Source of the DNA: an uncultured Lachnospiraceae bacterium
Lineage (GTDB): Bacteria > Bacillota > Clostridia > Lachnospirales > Lachnospiraceae
Assembly: GCA_900554205.1 (NCBI GenBank)
Contig: USGM01000057.1
Location: forward strand, 1-21,075
Reading direction: 5' to 3'
DNA length: 21,075 nt
The notes under the pieces were generated by a model, which made no database searches, was not told the DNA's origin, and saw nothing but the letters and a program-made list of their open reading frames with translations. The position numbers and the translations under genes are program-made. Positions 8,520-15,036 of this stretch are shown here, one piece after another. Within the stretch, counting starts at the first letter, position 1, and every line of letters starts with the position of its first letter.

Positions 8520-8821
8520 AGTATGAATGGAACACGGACAATCTTGCCGCATTGGCAAAAGGCATGGATCAATCCAAGGAAACTGTAGACAAGCAGAGAG
8601 CGATTCTGGAGGATTGTATCAAGGTTAGTGAAGCAGCCTTTCAGGGAGATGCCGGGGAGGCATTTCTGAGAAACCTTCAGAGCGATCTGGAAAAAATGAA
8701 GGAACTCAGCTCGCTGCTGGATATACAGAGCAGGAAACTCAGAATGGTTGCGGAAAAATATTACGGGAGCTGTGAGGAAAGCCTGCAGGCAAAGGTTCAG
8801 GAACTGATGGCGACCCCGTAA
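8516..8821 (+). CDS. WXG100-like small helical protein with FQG turn
   Basis: 101 residues, predicted as two helices around a turn. The WXG position reads Phe42-Gln43-Gly44 (AAFQGDAGEAF), a conservative replacement of W-x-G. The second helix ends with a YxxxE motif (Tyr83 to Glu87 in YYGSCEE), the C-terminal export signal of T7SS substrates. The start overlaps the essC stop (ATGA), so the two are translationally coupled. As the first of three such proteins ahead of two larger substrates, it may be an exported partner or a Lap-type targeting chaperone; the choice between those roles is inference. Confidence 0.85.
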   Translation: MKYEWNTDNLAALAKGMDQSKETVDKQRAILEDCIKVSEAAFQGDAGEAFLRNLQSDLEKMKELSSLLDIQSRKLRMVAEKYYGSCEESLQAKVQELMATP

Positions 8822-8842
8822 GACAGGAAAGGAAGGACGAAA

Positions 8843-9160
8843 ATGGCACAGAAAATTAAGCTGGATGAAGGCGCGGCAATGGAACTGATACAAAAGCTGG
8901 GTTCTGTTAGAAGTGCAATGGACACAGTGGAGAGCGGACTCTGGGCCGTCAAGACAGTGTCCCGGATGGGATGGAGCGGAAAGGCGCTCGAACAGTTTAA
9001 AGAAAACTGTCTTAAACTCCGACAGAAGGCGGCAGACCTCAATTCCTGTCTGGATAAGGATGTACAGGGACTTTATGATGCTGCGGGGATACTCAGGGAG
9101 ACAGAGACAAAGAACGCAAGGCTGACACAGGATCTGAGCACAGACAATATTTTTGTGTAA
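8843..9160 (+). CDS. WXG100 family protein with LSTDNIF tail
   Basis: 105 residues with the canonical turn Trp44-Ser45-Gly46 (GWSGKALEQF) between two amphipathic helices. The extended C-terminus ends LSTDNIFV. The same LSTDNIF occurs at the very end of the WXG100 protein at 12572-12889, with different codons. A YxxxD/E motif is not evident in the second helix. It lies 21 nt downstream of the FQG protein and 11 nt before the next small protein, so all three are likely co-translated. It is probably a secreted component or heterodimer partner. Confidence 0.9.
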   Translation: MAQKIKLDEGAAMELIQKLGSVRSAMDTVESGLWAVKTVSRMGWSGKALEQFKENCLKLRQKAADLNSCLDKDVQGLYDAAGILRETETKNARLTQDLSTDNIFV

Positions 9161-9171
9161 AGGAGTAGAAG

Positions 9172-9501
9172 ATGGCAAACATTGATTTGAATAGGGATGC
9201 ACTGAATCAGTCCCGGGAGGAACTGGAGCAGGCGAAGACGATCATACATTTGCAGTGTAATACGTTGAATGAGGTTGCGGGCATTCTCGAGTCCGGCTGG
9301 CGGAGTCAGTCATCGGTGCAGCTTCAGGAACTGGTAAATGAAACGCAGTCTGAACTTCGCAAGGTGGGTGATGCGATGGGAGACTGCGCTGGCGAGCTGT
9401 ATAAGCTGATGCTTAAGATGCAGTTTGCGGACAGACTTTCTGAAGTTGGCGCTATGGTCTTCGGTGGTGGCAATGGCGACAACGGCGGCGGTTCCAGATG
9501 A
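9172..9501 (+). CDS. WXG100-like small helical protein with Gly-rich tail
   Basis: 109 residues. The turn reads Trp43-Arg44-Ser45 (SGWRSQSSVQLQELV), so Trp is kept but Gly is lost. The second helix is followed by a flexible Gly/Asn/Asp tail (FGGGNGDNGGGSR). Neither a YxxxD/E motif nor the LSTDNIF tail is seen, which points to a role as partner or chaperone rather than independent substrate. It directly precedes the CHAP-domain protein, the position occupied by Lap-type chaperones beside LXG effectors in streptococci. That parallel is inferred from order and size. Confidence 0.8.
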   Translation: MANIDLNRDALNQSREELEQAKTIIHLQCNTLNEVAGILESGWRSQSSVQLQELVNETQSELRKVGDAMGDCAGELYKLMLKMQFADRLSEVGAMVFGGGNGDNGGGSR

Positions 9502-9502
9502 C

Positions 9503-9507
9503 GGAGG
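9503..9507 (+). promoter_or_regulatory. Ribosome site that decides the CHAP gene start
   Basis: GGAGG sits 7 nt before the ATG at 9515, while an in-frame GTG at 9512 would have only 4 nt spacing. The ATG is preferred. Confidence 0.6.
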
Positions 9508-9514
9508 ATAAGTG

Positions 9515-10429
9515 ATGGGTGATTTTCATGCAGAGGTAGTAGAACTTCAAAGGGCGCAGGCGCTTCTTAAGCTGGCGGAAAGAAAGCTCTCGGACTGGTC
9601 TCCGATTATTACAAGGGCGTATCACCGGCTCGATGGTCAGCAGAACGGTACGATTACAAATGTGCGTGGTGCGATTGTCGGCTGGGGCAGAATCTATGAC
9701 GCACAGTGGGAGCGGATCAAGAAGATGATTTCTTTTATTGATACGGTCATGGCAGAGATGGAACAGGCGGAGGAGCAGGCGTATAAGGAGCTGGCGGATG
9801 CGGAGATCCGGGAGGACAAAAAGGAGAGCGGGAATACAAAGCCTGCGGCAGGGCAGCCGGATTCAGGTAGTACAGGAAGCACTGGTGCGACAACAAAGAA
9901 ACGAGATATCGGGTTTTCCTTATATCAGAAAGGCGTTGGGTATTATGATGAGATTGTTGCAGACAAGTCTCGCGTCTGGAATTTGAATTTCGGTTTTAAG
10001 AGTAATGGGAAATGGGTTCAAAATTGTACATGGCATACCGCAAAGAAATTAAGTATGTTGGGAGTACAGACAATTAAGGAATTGGGGAATGGTTGCACAT
10101 GGGTCGCAGGAATCCCGGAACGACCAGTAACAGCGAATGAATACGGGATAAAGAAATATGGTGGTAACGATTGGTATGAGCGTCTTATGGAGGAATATGA
10201 CGGCGGCCCGGTGTACAATATTGTGCTGTCATTTGACTCAAATACAGGTACAAGCAGTGAGATTAGAGCCTGCGGGCATGTGATGATGATAGATGCTATC
10301 GTTGACGGTAAGGTTTATTACTCAGATACATGGCCCGAGAAAGCAGCATGTCTTACCATTCAGGAATTTAAGAACCAGTATAAAAGATATAATGGAAACT
10401 GCCTAGGAGCAGCGCATTTTTATAAATAA
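9515..10429 (+). CDS. Putative T7SS substrate: helical N-domain plus CHAP-like cysteine hydrolase
   Basis: 304 residues. Residues 1-95 are helical and contain the signature IITRAYHRL-x-GQ and YDAQW, shared with the next protein. A disordered linker rich in Gly/Ser/Thr/Pro (about 105-128) follows. The C-terminal domain looks like a CHAP amidase/peptidase: Cys171 in QNCTWHTA, His255 in CGHVMMID and Asp271 in YYSDTW give the Cys-His-Asp order and spacing. No signal peptide is present, consistent with export by the T7SS. The domain should cleave peptidoglycan or a related amide bond. By eye the C-terminal half is A+T richer than its N-terminal half, suggesting module swapping. No immunity gene sits next to it (11 nt to the next substrate gene). 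It could be a toxin, or a wall hydrolase that helps the machine cross the wall, as EssH does in S. aureus. Confidence 0.82.
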   Translation: MGDFHAEVVELQRAQALLKLAERKLSDWSPIITRAYHRLDGQQNGTITNVRGAIVGWGRIYDAQWERIKKMISFIDTVMAEMEQAEEQAYKELADAEIREDKKESGNTKPAAGQPDSGSTGSTGATTKKRDIGFSLYQKGVGYYDEIVADKSRVWNLNFGFKSNGKWVQNCTWHTAKKLSMLGVQTIKELGNGCTWVAGIPERPVTANEYGIKKYGGNDWYERLMEEYDGGPVYNIVLSFDSNTGTSSEIRACGHVMMIDAIVDGKVYYSDTWPEKAACLTIQEFKNQYKRYNGNCLGAAHFYK

Positions 10430-10440
10430 CAGGAGAGCTT

Positions 10441-11652
10441 ATGAGTGAGTTCAACTTTGAGACAAGCGAGATTTTAGGAATAAAAGCGCTGCTTGCACAG
10501 ATTGATCGGCAGCTTGCAGCTCAGTCTGCCGTTATCACAAGAGCCTATAACCGGCTGGGAGGGCAGAAGGGGACGGAGGTCGCCGCTGTGCGGAACCGGA
10601 TTGTGGCAGCGGGGAAGGAATATGATGCGCAGTGGATGCGGGTCAGGGAAATACATAGCTTTCTTGATTATGCAATGGAAATGATCGCTTCCGCGGAACA
10701 GGGCGCACTGAGCGAATTCCAGACAGTTCAGATAACCGTGGATGCATCAGGACTGACGGAGTCGGGCGATGAGACAGACGTATTGAAGGCGGCAGAGACT
10801 ACCCATGTCGGATATGGGGATATTGTCAAGGAATATGTGGAGGGAAAGGTTCAGGCATATATCGATACCATATCCATTGACAACACATGGGCGGAGAATG
10901 CCCTGGGCTGGGGAAAATGGTTCTGGAAGGATCTGTACGGTGACTTTGATAGTTTGCAAAAAACAATAAAGGATGTTTATAGGGAATATAAGGGAAAGAA
11001 AATCGAATTGTTGCCAGAAGGTGTAAACAGTTTTTTTGACACATTGTCGGACTGCGAAATCCTTGTGGACACAGCAGAGGACATCAAGAAATATCTGACA
11101 ACAGGAGACGGTTGGGGAGCCTGTACAGACATTGCAACAAGGTGGCTAGGGAAAATTGTAAAAGAAACTGATAAATGGCTGGATAAATCGAGAGGTGTTG
11201 AGTATACCGGAGTGGCAAAGGTCGGAAAAGGAGTTCTATTAAAAACCATTACGAAAATGCCTCAGAAGTGGCTGCACGGGCTACAGGATTATATTGAAAA
11301 TGGAAACGGAACCGCAGGGAGCATTGTGGTCAATTCAACAGTGGGGGCGCTAGTTGATGCGGCAGCCGGAGCGGCAGAGCCGGCTTATAAAGTAGCCACA
11401 GCATTAGCTTATCCAATCGCAGATGCCGTTATGGAGAATGGCTTCGGCTATGACCTGTCGGGGGAGTATGAGCGGCTGACGGGGAAGACCGGACTGGAGG
11501 CTGTTTTCGAGGCACAGAAGGAACTCTGGGTCGACATCGTGTACGGAGGTGTAAAGAAACAGATGGCGCAGGGAGTGGATGGCTTTTATCAGGCGGTCAG
11601 CGAGGGCTGGAATAACTGGAAGTCGGGAATAAGAGTTATGTTTGGAGGTTGA
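10441..11652 (+). CDS. Putative T7SS substrate with shared N-domain and unknown C-terminus
   Basis: 403 residues. The first 95 residues match the preceding protein in pattern: VITRAYNRL-x-GQ, then EYDAQW and a HSFLDYAME helix. No signal peptide is seen. Residues 120-403 contain many Trp and Lys, short amphipathic helices (WFWKDLYGDFDSL, KWLDKSRGVEYTG), and an Ala/Gly-rich hydrophobic stretch near 296-325 (SIVVNSTVGALVDAAAGAA) that might insert in a membrane. I do not recognise the C-terminal domain. Its position after the CHAP protein and before a DUF4176-like gene is that of a polymorphic effector, with a pore-forming activity as one guess. The ribosome site AGGAGA precedes the ATG. Confidence 0.75.
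   Translation: MSEFNFETSEILGIKALLAQIDRQLAAQSAVITRAYNRLGGQKGTEVAAVRNRIVAAGKEYDAQWMRVREIHSFLDYAMEMIASAEQGALSEFQTVQITVDASGLTESGDETDVLKAAETTHVGYGDIVKEYVEGKVQAYIDTISIDNTWAENALGWGKWFWKDLYGDFDSLQKTIKDVYREYKGKKIELLPEGVNSFFDTLSDCEILVDTAEDIKKYLTTGDGWGACTDIATRWLGKIVKETDKWLDKSRGVEYTGVAKVGKGVLLKTITKMPQKWLHGLQDYIENGNGTAGSIVVNSTVGALVDAAAGAAEPAYKVATALAYPIADAVMENGFGYDLSGEYERLTGKTGLEAVFEAQKELWVDIVYGGVKKQMAQGVDGFYQAVSEGWNNWKSGIRVMFGG
11644..11648 (+). promoter_or_regulatory. Ribosome site that decides the DUF4176-like start
   Basis: GGAGG lies 6 nt before the ATG at 11655. The in-frame TTG at 11649 would overlap this site and is rejected as the start. Confidence 0.6.
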
Positions 11653-11654
11653 CG

Positions 11655-11927
11655 ATGGAGTATTTGCCGATTGGATCGACAGTAACATTAAAGCGTGCAG
11701 AGGATATGTTATTTGTCATCATAGGACTTTATGTGGAAAACCCAAAGGGAGAGCACAGAGACTACATTGCCGTCAGACATCCGATGGGAGCGGTAGATAG
11801 TATGCATTTCTTTTTCTTTAATCAGGGTGACATAGAGAACGTTGTACAAAAAGGAGTTGCGGATGAAATGTATGAAAAGTATGTCGGCCTGCTCAATCTG
11901 ACGGCAGACATACTTGAGAAGGAGTAA
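11655..11927 (+). CDS. DUF4176-like small protein
   Basis: 90 residues from the ATG at 11655. The opening MEYLPIGSTVTLK followed by an LFVIIGLYV strand matches the LPIGSVVxLKxxxxxLMIIGR pattern of DUF4176 proteins, which are found next to T7SS substrate genes in Firmicutes. No signal peptide or membrane segment is seen, so it should be cytoplasmic. Its role is unproven: an immunity protein or chaperone for the 10441-11652 substrate are the two main options. It starts 2 nt after that gene's stop and ends 4 nt before esaB, which supports tight co-expression. Confidence 0.75.
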   Translation: MEYLPIGSTVTLKRAEDMLFVIIGLYVENPKGEHRDYIAVRHPMGAVDSMHFFFFNQGDIENVVQKGVADEMYEKYVGLLNLTADILEKE

Positions 11928-11931
11928 GTCG

Positions 11932-12189
11932 ATGGACAAAATTTTATTGGAAATTTCCTGTCCGGCAACGTCGAAGAAATATGATTTCTGGGTTTCAAAG
12001 CAAATGAACATTGCCGGAGCCAAGAAAAAGATGATGTCGGAAATCAGAGAATACGAGAAAAACGATATGATTTTTAATGAGGAAGACCGGGTGATGCTGT
12101 TTTGTGAAAAGGGAATTGCTTTGCAGAATGAATCGGTTTCGCTGGAACAGAGCGGAGTGAGAAGCGGCGATTGCCTGATGCTGATCTAA
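11932..12189 (+). CDS. esaB: EsaB/YukD ubiquitin-like T7SS accessory protein
   Basis: 85 residues from the ATG at 11932, chosen because AAGGAG (11919-11924) lies 7 nt upstream; an upstream TTG at 11914 is in frame but lies before that site. The sequence has the beta-grasp pattern of YukD: MDKILLEISCP, a helix with AKKKMMSEIREY, then DRVMLFCEKGIALQ and a closing SGVRSGDCLMLI strand. EsaB/YukD is a cytoplasmic component required for, or regulating, T7SSb export. Its position just before the WXG100 pair is usual for these loci. Confidence 0.88.
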   Translation: MDKILLEISCPATSKKYDFWVSKQMNIAGAKKKMMSEIREYEKNDMIFNEEDRVMLFCEKGIALQNESVSLEQSGVRSGDCLMLI

Positions 12190-12206
12190 TACATAGGTGC
12201 ATGATT

Positions 12207-12234
12207 GTCACAGTGCAGATGCTGTAACTGTGAC
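12207..12234 (+). other. Stem-loop upstream of the WXG100 pair
   Basis: GTCACAGT (12207-12214) pairs perfectly with ACTGTGAC (12227-12234) across a 12-nt loop. An outer TGCA (12198-12201) can pair with TGCA (12236-12239). No T-run follows, so it is not an ordinary terminator. It stands 31 nt before the ATG, just ahead of AAAAGGAG. An RNA processing or stabilising role is possible. Confidence 0.55.
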
Positions 12235-12265
12235 GTGCAAATAAAAAAGAAAAGGAGATTTTGTT

Positions 12266-12559
12266 ATGGCAAGTATGGAGATTACCCCGAGCATGATGAA
12301 TCAGGTCGCAATGGACATCAGAACCAAGATTGATGAGTGGCGTTCCACGGTAAAGCAGATTTATCAGCTTCAGGCGGAGTTGGACGCTATGTGGGAGGGC
12401 AATGCAAGTGACGAGTTCAACAGACAGTTCCAGGAGGATCAGCCGAAGTTTGATAACCTGGCGAGAATGATGGACGAGTATCAGCAGGCGATCGTTACGA
12501 TTGCTGACAATTATGTGCAGGGAGACACAGAGGCAAAGTCATTCATTTCAAGAAGGTAG
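12266..12559 (+). CDS. Canonical WXG100 (EsxA-like) secreted protein
   Basis: 97 residues with the textbook arrangement: helix 1, the turn Trp43-Glu44-Gly45 (AMWEGNASDEF), helix 2, and the YxxxD export motif Tyr83 to Asp87 (YVQGD). It is the closest protein in the window to EsxA/YukE, the main T7SSb substrate that usually dimerises and is also needed for export of others. AAAAGGAG lies 8-9 nt before the ATG, the strongest site in this region. It sits between two stem-loops, consistent with a separately stabilised mRNA segment and high expression. Confidence 0.96.
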   Translation: MASMEITPSMMNQVAMDIRTKIDEWRSTVKQIYQLQAELDAMWEGNASDEFNRQFQEDQPKFDNLARMMDEYQQAIVTIADNYVQGDTEAKSFISRR

Positions 12560-12571
12560 GAGGAAGAGAAC

Positions 12572-12889
12572 ATGGCAGACTACAGATTAAAGGTATCTAC
12601 GGAAGAGGTTAGAACAAAGGCGCAGCAGATCAGCGTGCAGAGAGGAAATCTGGAGAATTTGCTCTCTGAATTTAAGACGAAGGTTGCGTCTCTGGAAAAC
12701 TGTTGGAAGAGTGATTCCGGAGTAGACTATGGTGTTCAGTTCCAGAATGTGTCAAAGAATGTGACCGGTGCGTTGGAGACACTCCAGAAGCATGTTAATA
12801 ACCTTCTGGATGCGGCGAACAGCTATGAGCAACTCGAATCAACTCAGGTAAAGAAAGCACAGAACCTGTCTACGGACAACATTTTCTAA
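12572..12889 (+). CDS. WXG100-like protein with YxxxE and LSTDNIF tail
   Basis: 105 residues. The turn is Trp45-Lys46-Ser47 (ENCWKSDSG), with Gly shifted later. Helix 2 ends with YxxxE (Tyr85 to Glu89, SYEQLE), and the protein closes with LSTDNIF, identical to the tail of the protein at 8843-9160. It follows the EsxA-like gene by 12 nt with its own AGGAGGAAGAG site, so the two are probably co-expressed and may form a heterodimer in the manner of EsxA/EsxB. Confidence 0.9.
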   Translation: MADYRLKVSTEEVRTKAQQISVQRGNLENLLSEFKTKVASLENCWKSDSGVDYGVQFQNVSKNVTGALETLQKHVNNLLDAANSYEQLESTQVKKAQNLSTDNIF

Positions 12890-12893
12890 AATA

Positions 12894-12961
12894 AGTGCCG
12901 GAAGGATTACGATCTTTCCGGCACTCCTAAGGACTTTAGGATGGTGGGCGAAGTCTTTAGG
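12894..12961 (+). other. Double stem-loop after the WXG100 pair
   Basis: The first hairpin (12894-12925) has a 14-bp stem with one G-U pair and a TACG loop, beginning AGTGCCGGAAGGAT. The second pairs CCTAAGGACTT (12926-12936) with AAGTCTTTAGG (12951-12961). Alternatives exist: CCTAA can pair instead with TTAGG at 12936-12940, and TTTCCGG (12915-12921) with CCGGAAA (12966-12972). No T-run follows either stem, so it is more likely a processing site, 3' stabiliser or attenuator than a simple terminator. Confidence 0.6.
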
Positions 12962-12990
12962 AATACCGGAAAAGAGTAAGAGGATATGAA

Positions 12991-15036
12991 ATGAACAGAT
13001 GCTATAAATGTATGAAGGAATACGATGAAGACTTTGATATGTGTCCGTACTGCGGTTACGAAAAAAATGCCTCTGCGGATAAGCTCTATTTTCTTTCTCC
13101 GGGCGTGGTGCTGGCGGACCGCTATGAAATTGGCGTGTCGATCGGCAGCGGCGGCTTCGGTATTATGTATAAGGCATGGGACAGAGTGCTGGAGAAGGTG
13201 GTGGCCGTCAAGGAATATTATCCGATGGGGCTTGTAAACCGCTCACCGGGGCAGCAGCATCTCACCATTTATTCAGGTAATGGAAGAAAAGAATTTTTCC
13301 ATGGAAAAACGAGATTCCTTGAAGAAGCAAAAAATATGGCAAAGTTTGACAATCACCCAAATATTGTCAGCGTCTTTGACTTTTTCGAGGAAAACAATAC
13401 GGCGTACTTTGTCATGGAATTATTGCAGGGGATTGATTATAAGCAATATATCGCGGAACATGGGGGAACCGTTCCACTGGAATTTGCGGTTGAAATAACC
13501 AGAACTGTTTTAAAGGCGCTGGCGGAGGTGCACAGACATGGAATTGTACATCGGGACATCAGCCCGGATAATGTTTTCTTATGTCAGGATGGAAAAGTTA
13601 AGCTGATTGACTTCGGCACGGCACGCTTTTCTTCGACGGAGGAGGAACTGCGATCCGTTGAGGTGAAATGGGAGTTTGCACCGCCGGAACAATACCAGAA
13701 AAAGAGTAAGCAGGGACCGTGGACGGATGTATATGCGGTCGGAGCCATGTTTTATAAAGCGGTCACCGGAGTGGAGGTGCAGTCCTCGCAGGACAGAGTG
13801 GAGAACGATCAGCTGGTTCCGCCGATGCAGATCTGCAAGAATATGGATGTCAAGCTGAATAATATTATTCTGCGCGCAATGGCGCTGCAGCCGGAGCTGC
13901 GGTTCCAGACGGCAGAGGAATTTATTGCCGCGCTGGATTCTGACGGTAAGATCCGAAATGCAAAGGAGGAGTTGAGGCAGCGTAAGATACGGAGACTGGT
14001 TTCAATTGCAAGTATTGTCGTGTGCGTCGGTATTGGTGCCCTGATCTGTAGCAAAGTAATGAATCAGCGAAAGGAGGATGCTGCTGTGCTGGCGGATGCG
14101 GCGATTACTCTCTGGGTACCGGGAGACGACACCGAAAATCAGAGCGCTTTTGACAGCGCATTGACAGAGTTCAGAGAGGTATATCCGCAGATTTCGCTTG
14201 AGATTACCTATATCCCTGAGGAGGAGTATGCGTCAAGGCTGGCGGAGGCGCTGGCGGAGGACAAACTGCCGACACTGTTTGAAAGCTCCTCGATAGAGGT
14301 TACGGATGATAAGAAGCTGGCAGCGGTCTCAGGGGTATTTAAGTATCTGGACACAGGCAGATATCTGTTTCTGGATCAATATAAGAAATATTTTCCGTCC
14401 GAAAAGCAGATACCGTTGGCGTTTACTGCACCGACCATCTATCTGAACAATATTCTGAATGCAGACAAGGCAGTCGAAGAGTTAGTTGCAGACGGAGACT
14501 ATCTGGTGCTGGCGGAAGACTTGCTGACCTTCCGCAATGTTTTCACGGAAGAGGAGCCGGTGACGGATTTTGCAAGACTGCCGGAGACATTTTCAGACGG
14601 GGAGGAAATGCAGAATTGCTGCATGGATACGGAGGCCTTTTTTGGAAATGAGACGACCTGCCTGATTGCCGATACCTCTGTGAGTAACCGGATTGAGCAG
14701 GTCATGGCGGGGTACTACAGCGTGGTGTTCCCGGAGGCGGATGATCTGGTGGGTAGATTTGAGGATTGTTACAGCATAAGCGCCGCCTCGTCACAGGATG
14801 AAAAGGCGGCAGCGGTTCAGGTACTCGTTTATCTGCTGTCAGAGACGGCACAGGACGCGAGGTATGTGCAGACCGGCGATTATCTGCCGCTGAATAAGGC
14901 AATGTACGAAACCTATATTGAGGTGAACACTGCTTTTGCTGAACTGCAAAATGAATTTTCTAAAATGCTGATGCCAGGCGAAAAACAGATAGAGGTTGAC
15001 AGACTGTTGGAGGAAAAAATACAGGAGGATAAATAA
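12991..15036 (+). CDS. Membrane Ser/Thr kinase with zinc ribbon and solute-binding ectodomain
   Basis: 681 residues. A zinc ribbon (Cys4, Cys7, Cys18, Cys21) opens the protein. The kinase domain (about 43-310) has the Gly loop GSGGFG (52-57), Lys74 in VAVKEY, HRDISPDN (His187-Arg188-Asp189) and Asp207-Phe-Gly, all expected of an active Hanks-type kinase. A basic stretch RQRKIRR and one membrane segment (about 336-355) follow. The extracellular part (about 370-681) starts ITLWVPGDD and has FREVYPQISLEITYIPEEEY and TGDYLPLNKAMYETY, the signatures of family 1 ABC-transporter solute-binding proteins. This suggests ligand sensing outside controls the kinase inside. I know of no standard T7SS component with this layout. 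The stop at 15034-15036 abuts the next kinase start. Confidence 0.9.
   Translation: MNRCYKCMKEYDEDFDMCPYCGYEKNASADKLYFLSPGVVLADRYEIGVSIGSGGFGIMYKAWDRVLEKVVAVKEYYPMGLVNRSPGQQHLTIYSGNGRKEFFHGKTRFLEEAKNMAKFDNHPNIVSVFDFFEENNTAYFVMELLQGIDYKQYIAEHGGTVPLEFAVEITRTVLKALAEVHRHGIVHRDISPDNVFLCQDGKVKLIDFGTARFSSTEEELRSVEVKWEFAPPEQYQKKSKQGPWTDVYAVGAMFYKAVTGVEVQSSQDRVENDQLVPPMQICKNMDVKLNNIILRAMALQPELRFQTAEEFIAALDSDGKIRNAKEELRQRKIRRLVSIASIVVCVGIGALICSKVMNQRKEDAAVLADAAITLWVPGDDTENQSAFDSALTEFREVYPQISLEITYIPEEEYASRLAEALAEDKLPTLFESSSIEVTDDKKLAAVSGVFKYLDTGRYLFLDQYKKYFPSEKQIPLAFTAPTIYLNNILNADKAVEELVADGDYLVLAEDLLTFRNVFTEEEPVTDFARLPETFSDGEEMQNCCMDTEAFFGNETTCLIADTSVSNRIEQVMAGYYSVVFPEADDLVGRFEDCYSISAASSQDEKAAAVQVLVYLLSETAQDARYVQTGDYLPLNKAMYETYIEVNTAFAELQNEFSKMLMPGEKQIEVDRLLEEKIQEDK

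Noticed and set aside
8486..9202. Minus-strand open frame across the WXG100-like genes
   Set aside because: It is a shadow of three plus-strand genes with clear ribosome sites and family motifs.
12207..12234. Reading this hairpin as a terminator after esaB
   Set aside because: The bases that follow are A-rich, not T-rich, on the plus strand, and a strong ribosome site follows closely.
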